A stretch of DNA of 64,000 nucleotides from Streptomyces gobiensis (GCF_021216675.1 NZ_CP086120.1:2276501-2340500); one strand, 5' to 3'; shown: positions 51,400-59,996, counted from the first letter of the stretch. The notes: generated by a model not told the origin, from the sequence alone. Program-made: numbers and translations.

Positions 51400-52055
51400 C
51401 TATCCGCCCAGTCCCGCGTCGCGGGACAGCAGGGCAGCCTGTACCCGGTTCTCGCACTCCAGCTTGGCCAGGATCCGGCTGACATACGTCTTCACCGTCG
51501 CCTCGCTCATATGCAGCCGCTCCCCCGCGTCCGCGTTGGACAGGCCCTCCCCGAGGAGCGCCAGCACCTCCAGCTCCCGCTCACTCAGTGCCGCCAGCCG
51601 CTGCCGGGCCTGCGCGCCTCGCCCTGCCCCCGGGCCCGAGGCGAGGGAGTCGACCACATGCCGGGTGGCGCCCGGGGACAGATAGGCGTCACCGGCGGCG
51701 GCCGCCCGTACCGCACGGATCAGCTCATCCGGCGCCGAGTCCTTGAGCAGACACCCCCCTGGCTCAGCGCGCCCAGGACGTTCTCCCGCTCGCCGAAGGT
51801 GGTGAGGATGAGCGGCCGTACGGACGGTGCCGCGCGGCGCAGCTCGGGCAGCGCCGACAGCCCGTCCAGCACCGGCATCTGGATGTCCAGCAGTACGACG
51901 TCCACGAGATGCCGCCGGGCCAGCTCAACGGCCTCGCGGCCGTTTCCGGCCTCGGCGACGACCTCGATGTCGTCGGCCGAGGTGAGGATCATCCTGATGC
52001 CCGCCCGGATGAGCGGCTCATCATCGGCGATGAGAACTCGGATCGACGGGCCCAA
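51400..52055 (-). pseudogene. NarL/LuxR-type response regulator with a frameshift
   Basis: The 5' frame gives a normal receiver (VLIADDEPLIRAGIRMIL; Asp57 in VVLLDIQMPVLDG) to ALSQGGVC, then runs off frame. The +1 frame resumes at LLKDSAPDELIRAVRAAAAG and continues through a complete LuxR HTH (LSERELEVLALLGEGLSNAD; SEATVKTYVSRILAKLECEN). Compared with the family pattern (A)GFLLKD, about 7 nt are missing near 51747-51752, between what would have been two CTGC repeats. A one-base loss in the adjacent run of six Gs is the alternative. As written, the product would be a receiver without a DNA-binding domain. Confidence 0.75.
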
Positions 52056-52105
52056 CGGGACTCCTGCGCGGTCAGTCAGCGGTCGGTCAGTGATCAGTCA
52101 TTCGG

Positions 52106-53773
52106 TCAGTCAAACGCCCTCTTTTCGATCAGCTTGCCATCCCGGAAGCAGAAACGGGCCAGCCAGCCGGAGTCCTTCTCCAGCAGCGGGTCCTCGGCGG
52201 TCAGCACCAGGCAGGACGCGCCCGCGGGCCGGGGCGGGCCGTCGTCGTCCAGCCCTTCGTTGAATCTGCTTCCCTTGGGCAGCTTCGCGCGCACCTCGTC
52301 CTCGCGCTGGCCGACCTCGACCGAGTCATAGGTGTCCTTCGTGATCATGCTCTCGTCGATTGCGGTGAAGAACCACACCGCGCCCACGACGATGAGCCCC
52401 ACGAGCACCAGCGCGATACCCGCTCCCCACACCAGGCATCCCCTGGTTCTGCTGTTCATGGCCTTGTCGAACTCCTCGTGCGAACGGGACCAGTCGTTGT
52501 CCGGTCCACCGTCGCCGAGTGCCGTCACGCCGGGCTGCCGACGGAAGTCCTCCGCGCTGTCGACATTCGTCGCGGTGTACGGCAGCACACCCGTCAGCCG
52601 GAAGCCGCCATCGCCGGTCGGCCCGCTGTGCAGCATGCCGCCGACCAGCCGGGCCCGCTCATGCAGACCGGCCAGCCCCTGGCCGCCGCTCACCCCGGGC
52701 GCGGCGGGCCCGGAGCTCTCGGGGGCCGGCCCGTTGACGACCTCGACCAGCAGCGAGTCCGGTTCATAGCGCAGCGCCATGGTGATGGGGGCGCCGGAAG
52801 CGTGCTTGTGCGCGTTGGTCAGGCCCTCCTGCGCGATGCGGTAGGCGGCCCGGTCGGCGGCCGGGGTCAGGGACCGTGGCTCGCCGAACTCACGCAGCAC
52901 GACCGGGGTGCCCGCGCTCCGGGAGGCCTCGACGAGCTCCTTGATGTCCGCCACCCCTCGCGCGGCAGCGGACGGCGCCTCCTGGTCGTCCGGCTCGTCC
53001 CGCAGCAGCCCGACCACCTCACGCAGCTCGCGCATCGCGGAGACGGAGGCTTCCCGCAGCACCCCGACCGCCTCCCGTTGCGGGCCGGAGAGCTGCGGGT
53101 CCACCTGGAGCGCTCCGGTGTGCACGGCGATGAGCGTGAGCTGATGACCCAGGCTGTCATGCATGTCCTGGGCGATGCGCTGCCGTTCCCGCAGCCGTGT
53201 CTCACGGGCGATGACCGCGTTCTCCCGCAGGAGATGGTGGTGCTGTGCCTGGAGCGAGGCGACCAGGGCGCGCCGCTGTGCCAGATAGCGGGCGATCAGA
53301 CCGGGAACGGCCACCACCGCCAGGAACCAGAGCGTGTAGAAGAAGACGCCCACCCAGGAGTTCGGTCCGGCGCCCTCGCGCAGCACGTTGATCGCCGCGA
53401 CCGCCGAGGAGAGCACGAACGCGGCGGTGAACACCGCCAGCGCCCGCCCCACCCGGTGGATCCGCTGCCCCACCGACCAGCCCACCACGGGCAGCAGCAG
53501 TGCGAGCCCGGTCACCACGGCGGCCGCAGACGCGGAAACGAGCAGTACGGTCCCGGGCAGCGGCCGCCGTAGCAGGGCCAGCAGCAGCGCGCCCAGTGCC
53601 ACCGCCACGATGGCCGGGCCCCGGCTGCCGCTCAGGAATTGCAGCCCTACGCAGGACAGCAGGAGCAGCAGCAGGACCGCTGCCTCGCCGATGATCCGCT
53701 GTGCCGTCCATGGCTCCGGCCCGATGAGCCATCGCCATGCCCGACGGGCCTTCGCTCTTGTGTCCACGGACAC
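52106..53773 (-). CDS. DesK-type sensor histidine kinase with extra C-terminal membrane domain
   Basis: About 555 residues. Five or six N-terminal membrane segments (VLLLLLLSCVGLQFL onward), HisKA_3 H-box RQRIAQDMHDSLGHQL, degenerate HATPase_c (RAAYRIAQEGLTNAHKHA; GQGLAGLHERARLVGG). Then, unusually, a further span (GCLVWGAGIALVLVGLIVVGA) and a ~75-residue outer domain with two Cys (ASCLVL; ARFCFRDG). The start is uncertain: GTG at 53773 follows GGTGGGG; GTG 53767 and ATG 53809 are alternatives. Its cognate regulator is the broken gene downstream. Confidence 0.8.
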   Translation of the reverse strand: MSVDTRAKARRAWRWLIGPEPWTAQRIIGEAAVLLLLLLSCVGLQFLSGSRGPAIVAVALGALLLALLRRPLPGTVLLVSASAAAVVTGLALLLPVVGWSVGQRIHRVGRALAVFTAAFVLSSAVAAINVLREGAGPNSWVGVFFYTLWFLAVVAVPGLIARYLAQRRALVASLQAQHHHLLRENAVIARETRLRERQRIAQDMHDSLGHQLTLIAVHTGALQVDPQLSGPQREAVGVLREASVSAMRELREVVGLLRDEPDDQEAPSAAARGVADIKELVEASRSAGTPVVLREFGEPRSLTPAADRAAYRIAQEGLTNAHKHASGAPITMALRYEPDSLLVEVVNGPAPESSGPAAPGVSGGQGLAGLHERARLVGGMLHSGPTGDGGFRLTGVLPYTATNVDSAEDFRRQPGVTALGDGGPDNDWSRSHEEFDKAMNSRTRGCLVWGAGIALVLVGLIVVGAVWFFTAIDESMITKDTYDSVEVGQREDEVRAKLPKGSRFNEGLDDDGPPRPAGASCLVLTAEDPLLEKDSGWLARFCFRDGKLIEKRAFD

Positions 53774-53901
53774 ACGGTAGAAAACCCCACCCGGCGGCGC
53801 AGCCGACATTCGTCGCGCCCCGCAGCGACGAAAGGTGACAGAAGTCGACGGAAGCCGGGCGGAAGTCGGCGCAAGTCGACGGGAGTCCCGTCCGGCCGAA
53901 T

Positions 53902-53921
53902 GCGTAGGCATGCGCCTACGC
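53902..53921. promoter_or_regulatory. Palindrome between kinase and metallothionein-like gene
   Basis: GCGTAGGC-ATGC-GCCTACGC: 8-bp perfect arms. Just before it (about 53840-53890) AAGTCGACGG/AAGCCGGGCG/AAGTCGGCGC/AAGTCGACGG repeats with a 10-11 nt period. Both look like binding sites controlling the divergent kinase and small Cys-rich gene. Confidence 0.45.
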
Positions 53922-54003
53922 GCCCTTGATGCGCCGTGTGGGCATGGGCATGTTGGGGGGTGAAGCAGGCTCAGATCGTGCCTGCCCGGAAGGGAAGGAA
54001 GCC

Positions 54004-54159
54004 ATGGCTGACGCCCCGATAGCACCCACGATTCTCGCCCACTCGCCCGGCCACCGCCCGACGCTGCCCATCGTGTCATCCGGTTGTTCATGCGGGCCCG
54101 GCTGCCAGTGCGGCTGCCAGTCCGGCGGCCCGTGCCAGTGCGGTGGTGGCTGCAGCTGA
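54004..54159 (+). CDS. Metallothionein-like Cys-rich small protein
   Basis: 51 residues beginning MADAPIAPTILAHSPGHRPT and ending in a 27-residue tail with eight cysteines arranged CxC, C, CxCxC, CxC, C (GCSCGPGCQCGC, then PCQCGGGCS). Such CxC-dense tails bind Zn, Cu or Cd thiolate clusters. ATG at 54004 has an ideal GGAAGGGAAGGAAG leader; a terminator follows 30 nt after the stop. Small size means it may be missed by gene callers. A cysteine-rich peptide with another role, such as a RiPP precursor, is possible, but no modification enzymes adjoin. Confidence 0.7.
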   Translation: MADAPIAPTILAHSPGHRPTLPIVSSGCSCGPGCQCGCQSGGPCQCGGGCS

Positions 54160-54188
54160 AATCCGGCACAGCCCTGCGGACGGATGAT

Positions 54189-54221
54189 GGGGTCCTGGCC
54201 CATGCGACGGGTCAGGACCCC
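54189..54221. terminator. Shared terminator of convergent genes
   Basis: GGGGTCCTG (54189-54197) pairs with CAGGACCCC (54213-54221). Lies between the Cys-rich gene and the end of the next histidine kinase. Confidence 0.7.
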
Positions 54222-54224
54222 GCG

Positions 54225-55538
54225 TCATGCGCTCGTGGGCCACCGTAGCCGGGCCCACAGGGTGAAGGTGCCGTCCGTACTGCCGTGCTCCAGGGTGCCG
54301 CCATCGAGCTCGACCCGTTCCCGCAGGCCGGTCAGCCCCGCGCCCGCGCCCGGGATCTCCGGGGCGGTCACACCGGCCGGCAGCGGGTTGCTGACCCGTA
54401 CCGTCAGATCGGTACCCGGTGCGCCGGCCAGCTGGATGGTGACCTGGGCGCCGGGAGCGTGCTTACGGGCGTTGGTCAGGCCCTCCTGGACCACCCGGTA
54501 GACGGTGCGCTGGAGCTGAGGACGCAGGGTGTCGATGGGCTGGTCGGTGATGCCATCGCGGAAGTCGATCTGCTGCCCGGCCGCGCGAGCCTCGTCGACC
54601 ATGCCCGTGATGCCCACCAGCTGCGGCTGTGGCGGCGCCGGGACCGCGGTGGCGGCGTCGGCGTCGGGCTCGTCCTCGTCGGCGCGCAGCACATGCAGCA
54701 CCTCACGCAGCTCATCCAGGGCCTGGTGTGCGTTGTCCCGGATGACCTGTGCGCTCTCGGCGACCTCGGCGTCGCCGAGCGCCGGACCGGCCCCGGCAGC
54801 GGACTGCTTCGTACGGTAGGCCAGCGCCCCGGCGTGCACGGAGAGCAGCGAGATGCGGTGTGCCAGCACATCGTGCATCTCACGGGCGATGGCCGCCCGC
54901 TCGGCGCGGCGGGTGTCCGTGAGCCGCCGGGCGTGATCCTGGCGTTCCCGCCGCGCGTCCTCATGGAGCTTGAGCACCAGCCGTCGCCGGGCGCTGATGG
55001 CCGTCCCCCAGGCGAAGAAGACCAGGTAGTAGGCGAGCACAAAGGCCGCGGTCGACCAGCCGCCCTCATAGGGCACCGAGTAGAGCAGGACATACGGCGC
55101 CGACGCCGCGATATAGAGGCACAGCACCAGGAGTGCGGGCCGCCAGGGGACCCGCATGGCCAGATTGAGGATGATCACCATCAGCGCGCCGAAGGCGCTG
55201 TTGGTGATGGCGCCGGCGGGCAGCCCGATCAGGGCGACGGCCAACGGGAAGCGGCGCCGCCACCACAGGGCAAGGCAGGCCAGCGCGCCCAGCGGGGCGT
55301 CGATCGCCCGCTGCCAGGCGGGCAGATAGTCGTAGTCCTGGACGGCGAGGAGCAGCACGGCCCACCAGAGCACGGCCCAGCAGAAGAGCAGGGAGTCGAC
55401 CACCCAGTCCCGGGTGGTACGGCGCACCCGCTCGTCCCCTCCGCCACCCGCGCCGGCCGGGGGAGGCCCCGAGGCCGCGGCCAGTTCGCCGGGCAGCAAT
55501 GACCGCGGCACGGAGGTCTGTGGGCTGCTGTCAGTCAC
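54225..55538 (-). CDS. DesK-type sensor histidine kinase, apparently orphan
   Basis: 437 residues. A Pro/Gly-rich cytoplasmic N-terminus, six likely membrane segments (WAVLWWAVLLLAV onward), H-box ERAAIAREMHDVLAHRISLL, HATPase remnants (VYRVVQEGLTNARKHAPGA; GAGLTGLRERVELDGG). In this subfamily a NarL-type regulator normally follows; here the next gene on this strand is the other kinase, and the only regulator nearby is frameshifted. GTG/ATG start at 55538. Confidence 0.85.
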   Translation of the reverse strand: MTDSSPQTSVPRSLLPGELAAASGPPPAGAGGGGDERVRRTTRDWVVDSLLFCWAVLWWAVLLLAVQDYDYLPAWQRAIDAPLGALACLALWWRRRFPLAVALIGLPAGAITNSAFGALMVIILNLAMRVPWRPALLVLCLYIAASAPYVLLYSVPYEGGWSTAAFVLAYYLVFFAWGTAISARRRLVLKLHEDARRERQDHARRLTDTRRAERAAIAREMHDVLAHRISLLSVHAGALAYRTKQSAAGAGPALGDAEVAESAQVIRDNAHQALDELREVLHVLRADEDEPDADAATAVPAPPQPQLVGITGMVDEARAAGQQIDFRDGITDQPIDTLRPQLQRTVYRVVQEGLTNARKHAPGAQVTIQLAGAPGTDLTVRVSNPLPAGVTAPEIPGAGAGLTGLRERVELDGGTLEHGSTDGTFTLWARLRWPTSA

Positions 55539-55605
55539 TCCCCGAGCGTAAGCGCGGGACGGCCCGCACGCCCTGGCCCCTCGGCCAGCGCTCTGACTTG
55601 TTGCC

Positions 55606-56364
55606 CTACTTCTTGCCCTGGTTCTTCACGGCCTCGATGGCGGCCTTCGCGGCCTCGGGGTCGAGGTAGGTGCCACCAGGGTTGACCGGCCGGAAGTCGG
55701 CGTCCAGCTCGTAGGAGAGGGGAATGCCGGTGGGGATGTTGAGTCCCGCGATGTCCGCGTCCGAGATGCCGTCGAGGTGCTTGACCAGTGCGCGCAGGCT
55801 GTTGCCGTGCGCGGCGATCAAGACCGTACGGCCGGTGAGGAGGTCCGGCACGATGGTGTCGTACCAGTACGGCAGCATGCGGGTGACGACGTCCTTGAGG
55901 CACTCGGTGCGCGGACGCAGCTCGCTCGGGATCATCGCATAGCGCGGGTCGTCGCTCTGCGACCACTCGGCACCGTCCTCGAGCGGCGGCGGCGGGGTGT
56001 CGTACGAGCGGCGCCACAGCATGAACTGCTCCTCGCCGAACTCAGCGAGGGTCTGCGCCTTGTCCTTGCCCTGCAGCGCCCCGTAGTGCCGCTCATTGAG
56101 CCGCCAGGAGCGGCGAACGGGGATCCAGAGCCGGTCTGCGGCCTCCAGCGCGAGCTGGGCGGTGCGGATGGCGCGCTTCTGGACGGAGGTGTGCACGATG
56201 TCGGGCAGCAGGCCGGCGTCCTGCAGCAGCTCACCGCCGCGGACTGCCTCCTTCTCGCCCTTTTCATTGAGGTTGACGTCCACCCAGCCGGTGAACAGAT
56301 TCTTCGCGTTCCACTCGCTCTCGCCGTGGCGGAGGAGGATGAGCTTGTACGGTGCGTCGGCCAT
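55606..56364 (-). CDS. gpmA: 2,3-bisphosphoglycerate-dependent phosphoglycerate mutase
   Basis: 252 residues. [20 protein letters not shown] holds the phospho-His, [31 protein letters not shown] and [20 protein letters not shown] (second His) follow. Interconverts 3- and 2-phosphoglycerate in glycolysis. Monocistronic; repeat R5 lies upstream of its start. Confidence 0.96.
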   Translation of the reverse strand: MADAPYKLILLRHGESEWNAKNLFTGWVDVNLNEKGEKEAVRGGELLQDAGLLPDIVHTSVQKRAIRTAQLALEAADRLWIPVRRSWRLNERHYGALQGKDKAQTLAEFGEEQFMLWRRSYDTPPPPLEDGAEWSQSDDPRYAMIPSELRPRTECLKDVVTRMLPYWYDTIVPDLLTGRTVLIAAHGNSLRALVKHLDGISDADIAGLNIPTGIPLSYELDADFRPVNPGGTYLDPEAAKAAIEAVKNQGKK

Positions 56365-56427
56365 GACGTTCAGCCTAACGGGTGCGCCCCTGAGCGCCCC
56401 CTTGAGCCAGCAGCCGGGAAGGCTCCC

Positions 56428-56640
56428 CTAACGTTGTGGGCAGTCGTTCCTCCCCCAGCTAACTCCCCCAGACTTCGTCTGGGAGGTGCCCCCAGGGAGG
56501 TGCCCCCAGGGCGGAACGGGTGGGCACAACACCGGCCACCGGCCCGCACCCGCCAACCCCAGGGCCCCGGGGCCAAGCCCCGGTTTCCGGGAAGGGGCGG
56601 GATACGGGGAAACCCACCCACAGCACCCCGCAGCCGGTGC
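56428..56640 (+). repeat. Partial copy R5 of the dispersed repeat
   Basis: It contains CGTTGTGGGCAGTCGTTCC, the CTCCCCCAGACTTCGTCTGG hairpin, GGGCACAACACCGGCC, a CCCCGG/CCGGTTTCCGGG part and GGAAACCCACCCAC. The 94-nt hairpin and most tandem units are missing. It lies between divergent gpmA and the DUF1996 gene. Confidence 0.75.
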
Positions 56641-56786
56641 CATCTGCCGTCGCCCAAGCGCGAGTTGACGGAAGAATCACGGATCCCTCTGAACGCTCCA
56701 GCCTCTCCCTCCGTATGAGAAGGAAGCGCAATGTCCGTCTCCCCTACCCCGGAAGGCCCTGTTCCAGAACGACCCAGAGGGAATCC

Positions 56787-58205
56787 ATGAATCTGAAGAC
56801 ACACAGGCGCTCCCGTTTGGCCAGGAGAACAGCTGCCGCGGCGGCAGCGCTGCTGCTGGGAGGCGGTGGGCTGGTCGCGGCCAATGTCTACGCGAGCGCC
56901 GGCAGCCCTTCGCACAATCGCGGCGAAACCCAGGACGGTGCGGCCGATCAGCCGACCATGTCCACCGTTGAATGTCCGGAGGTATCGGATGAGCTGCCCG
57001 AGATGCCGGGCTCTGCACGCAGGGAAGTGGACCGCAACCTGGCGCTCCTGGACAGCCAGGTCGCCGATGCCTATCAGCGGCTCCGCAGCTCTCAGAGCGC
57101 GATCGACAATGACCCGGACTTCGTGGACAACGCGATCCTCGGCCCGCTGAAGGACAAGCGGACCGCGACGATCAACCGAATCGTCACCGCGATCGACCGG
57201 TCAGCCGATCGGCCGCAGGGCCTGGACTCACTGGCCGAGTGCTCGCTGCGCGAGAATGTCGCCGCGCCGGCTGAGGACGATGGGCAGGCTGGGGGTGATG
57301 GGCGGCGGCAGCAGGTGGGTGGTCCGGCTGCCGAGGACTTCGTCGATATCACTCAGGTGCGGCCCAATGTCTCCCGGCCGCAGAACCGGCGGGGTGCCTC
57401 AACCGGCACGTTCATCACTGAGTGCGGCAAGAACGAGAACGGCGTCTTCAACTCCGACAACCTCATCGCCGCCCCCGGCGTCAGCAACGGCGCCCACCAC
57501 GTCCACGACTACGTCGGCAACCAGGACAGCAACGCCTTCGCCAGCGACCGCGACCTCGCCCGCGCCAACACCTCCTGCGCCAACCAAGAAGACCAGTCCT
57601 CCTACTACTGGCCCGTCCTGCGCCTGCAAAACGGCCAGAACGAACGCGACGCCAACCAGGCCGGCGGCGGCAAGGACGGCAACATCGGCCCCATCCAGAC
57701 CCCCGCCACCGTCGACCTCACCTTCGAAGGCAACCCCCGCTCCAAAGTCGTCGCCATGCCCCGCTTCCTGCGCATCATCACCGGCGACGCCAAAGCCTTC
57801 ACCAACGGAACCGACAACGCCAACGCCTCCTGGAGCTGCACCGGATTCGAAGACCGCCAACTCACCGACAAATACCCGATCTGCCCCCAGGGCAGCCAAC
57901 TCGTACGCACCTTCCGCTTCCAAAGCTGCTGGGACGGCCAGAACACCGACAGCGCCAACCACCGCACCCACGTCGACTTCGCCAACGACGACGGCTCCTG
58001 CGACAACGGCTTCCAGCCCATCCCCCAGATGGTCCAGCGCATCACCTACGACCTGCCCCCCGGACCCAAATTCGCCGTCGACTCCTTCCCCGAGCAGCTC
58101 CACAAACCCGTCACCGACCACAGCGACTTCATCAACGTCATGTCCGAACGCCTCATGCAAAAGGCAGTCAACTGCATCAACCAAGGCCGCACCTGCAAGA
58201 ACTGA
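56787..58205 (+). CDS. Secreted DUF1996 domain protein
   Basis: 472 residues. Signal peptide (RTAAAAAALLLGGGGLVAANVYA), a helical region to about 200 (VDRNLALLDSQVADAYQRL), then DUF1996 (about 210-460): NGAHHVHDYVGNQDSNAFAS, SYYWPVLRLQNGQ, FRFQSCWDGQNTDSANHRTH and PQMVQRITYDLPPGPKF. DUF1996 occurs in secreted fungal and actinobacterial proteins of unknown function. The DUF1996 part is strikingly C-rich on the coding strand (long AAC/GCC/ACC/CAC runs) compared with the first half, hinting at a separate origin. ATG at 56787 with AGAGGG upstream. Confidence 0.8.
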   Translation: MNLKTHRRSRLARRTAAAAAALLLGGGGLVAANVYASAGSPSHNRGETQDGAADQPTMSTVECPEVSDELPEMPGSARREVDRNLALLDSQVADAYQRLRSSQSAIDNDPDFVDNAILGPLKDKRTATINRIVTAIDRSADRPQGLDSLAECSLRENVAAPAEDDGQAGGDGRRQQVGGPAAEDFVDITQVRPNVSRPQNRRGASTGTFITECGKNENGVFNSDNLIAAPGVSNGAHHVHDYVGNQDSNAFASDRDLARANTSCANQEDQSSYYWPVLRLQNGQNERDANQAGGGKDGNIGPIQTPATVDLTFEGNPRSKVVAMPRFLRIITGDAKAFTNGTDNANASWSCTGFEDRQLTDKYPICPQGSQLVRTFRFQSCWDGQNTDSANHRTHVDFANDDGSCDNGFQPIPQMVQRITYDLPPGPKFAVDSFPEQLHKPVTDHSDFINVMSERLMQKAVNCINQGRTCKN

Positions 58206-58229
58206 TCCGAGTTACGGGAGGTTCAGACC

Positions 58230-58670
58230 ATGCGTTTCCCCAGCCACGCGGCGGTCCCGGCGCTCGCTCTGACGGGAGCGGTGCTGCTCGGCGCCTGCGG
58301 CGGCGGCACGGATCAGTCAGCGGCGCCCAAACCCGCGACCGGCAGTCTCGAAGAGCTCGCTGCCAAGACGGCTTGCGAGGTCGAGGTGGACATCAACGCC
58401 GACGAGTTGCGGCAAGGGGTGTGCAAGACGGATGACGGCCGCTATGTCCTGACGACTTTCGCGACGAGCCGGGGTCAGCAGGAGTGGCTGGAGGAGGCGA
58501 AGCCATACGGCGGCACATATCTCATCGGCAGCCGATGGGTCGCCGTGGGCGAACCGGATGTACTCGGTTCGCTGCGTGGCCGACTCGGAGGGGAGGTGGA
58601 GAACGGCGACTCGCACTCCGGCTCACACGGTGATGAAACCGATGAGCACAAGGTTCATCACGAGAACTGA
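58230..58670 (+). CDS. Lipoprotein, hypothetical
   Basis: 146 residues. Signal and lipobox AVLLGAC; the mature region has two Cys (KTACEVEVD; GVCKTDDG) around an alpha/beta fold of about 100 residues (RYVLTTFATSRGQQEWLEEA; YLIGSRWVAVGEP) and a His/Glu-rich tail (HSGSHGDETDEHKVHHEN) that could bind metal. 24 nt after the DUF1996 gene, so probably co-transcribed. No named family. Confidence 0.7.
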   Translation: MRFPSHAAVPALALTGAVLLGACGGGTDQSAAPKPATGSLEELAAKTACEVEVDINADELRQGVCKTDDGRYVLTTFATSRGQQEWLEEAKPYGGTYLIGSRWVAVGEPDVLGSLRGRLGGEVENGDSHSGSHGDETDEHKVHHEN

Positions 58671-58721
58671 CCGCGCGACTAGAGTGCCGGCAGATATCCG
58701 GTCGGACGGAAGGTGCTCACG

Positions 58722-59996
58722 ATGCCGCTGCGTTCCCGAATATGTGTCCTCGCCGTCTGCGGCGCCCTGTTGGCGCCGACCGGCACGGCGGTGGCCGCAA
58801 ACGAACGCGGCAGCAGCAGCTGCGTCCGGCCGGATACCCCGCTCACCGTCGAGGAGAAACGGCTGAGCGGACCGGTGCCCCAGGAGATCCTGGAGCGCAG
58901 CGGCTTCGACCGGTTCGGGCCCGTGCTCCGCGGGGCGCTGTGCGCGGCGAAGTCGGACCAGGCCGCCGAGCGGATCGTGCGGTGGCACGGACGGGCGCTG
59001 TGGCAGCGGGCGGTGGACCGGGTGCGGGGCCGTGGCCCGGCGGGTGGCGATCTGGCCCGGGATGATGACCGGCCGCTGTACTGGGCGCGGCTGGAGATGA
59101 GCAAGGCGATACGTGAGTGGCGGCCCGCCTTCCCGCTCGCCGGGGACCGGCGCGGCGCCCTGCTGGACCGGCTGGAGCGCACCTCCCGGGGGCAGGACTC
59201 CATCAAGCTGCCCGCCCGAGCGGGTGTGCGGCGGGTACTCGTCACCGGCTTCGACCCGTTCCAGCTCGACGGGGATATCCGGCGCAGCAATCCGTCCGGC
59301 GCCGCCGCCCTCGCCCTGGACGGCACCACCGTCAGGACACCGGAGGGTCCGGCCCGTATCGAGGCCGCCGTGTTCCCGGTCCGCTGGGCGGACTTCACCC
59401 GGGGGACGGTGGAGACGACGCTGCGCCCGCATTTCGCGGCGGGACCGCGGCAGGCCGATGTGTTCACCACGATCAGCCAGGGCCGGGTCGGCCGGTTCGA
59501 TGTGGAGCGCTACAACGGCGCCTGGCGCGGCGGCTACCCGGACAACGCCAATGAGTCCGTGACCGAACAGATCCCGGTACCGGGCGGCGGCCCCGGCCCG
59601 CAGTGGACCTCGACCTCCCTGCCGTACCGCCAGATCACCGAGGCGGACACCGGTGACTTCCCCGTCTACGACAACACCTCGGTCACCGAGATACCAGCGG
59701 GCGGCACCGAGCCGGTGCAGCGCCCGGACGGGCCCACCCCGGGATCAACGGCCCGCGCGGGCGGTGGCGGCGACTATCTCTCCAATGAGATCGCCTACCG
59801 CGCCACGCTGCTGCGCGACACCATGGGCCGCGATATTCCCGGCGGCCATCTGCACACCCCTGTACTGCGGTTCGCCAAGGACAACACCGACCCCGATACG
59901 GGGACGGTCACCGACCCGGTGTTTCTCCGCAACCGAGCCGCGATCACCGCGCAGATCCGGGCGGTGCTTACGATCGCGGCTGGGTCAGACGGGTGA
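58722..59996 (+). CDS. Secreted pyroglutamyl-peptidase-like protein (C15 fold), catalytic Cys replaced
   Basis: 424 residues with signal peptide (ICVLAVCGALLAPTGTAVA) and a ~140-residue helical N-terminal part, then a C15-like domain: VLVTGFDPFQLDG, RFDVERYN (Glu region) and GGHLHTPVLRF (His). Where pyroglutamyl peptidases have YLCN with the nucleophile Cys, this protein has DYLSNEIAYRATLL, so Ser replaces Cys. Longer than the ~215-residue cytosolic enzymes and exported. ATG at 58722 has GGAAGG 9 nt upstream; a GTG 9 nt earlier is in frame. Confidence 0.75.
   Translation: MPLRSRICVLAVCGALLAPTGTAVAANERGSSSCVRPDTPLTVEEKRLSGPVPQEILERSGFDRFGPVLRGALCAAKSDQAAERIVRWHGRALWQRAVDRVRGRGPAGGDLARDDDRPLYWARLEMSKAIREWRPAFPLAGDRRGALLDRLERTSRGQDSIKLPARAGVRRVLVTGFDPFQLDGDIRRSNPSGAAALALDGTTVRTPEGPARIEAAVFPVRWADFTRGTVETTLRPHFAAGPRQADVFTTISQGRVGRFDVERYNGAWRGGYPDNANESVTEQIPVPGGGPGPQWTSTSLPYRQITEADTGDFPVYDNTSVTEIPAGGTEPVQRPDGPTPGSTARAGGGGDYLSNEIAYRATLLRDTMGRDIPGGHLHTPVLRFAKDNTDPDTGTVTDPVFLRNRAAITAQIRAVLTIAAGSDG

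Noticed and set aside
52478..53572. 364-residue plus-strand ORF opposite the histidine kinase
   Set aside because: Antisense frame rich in Arg/Gly/His/Gln; the minus strand contains H-box and ATPase motifs.
57399..58184. 261-residue minus-strand ORF opposite DUF1996
   Set aside because: Val/Gly/Ala/Asp-only composition caused by the C-rich coding strand; no start signal or motif.
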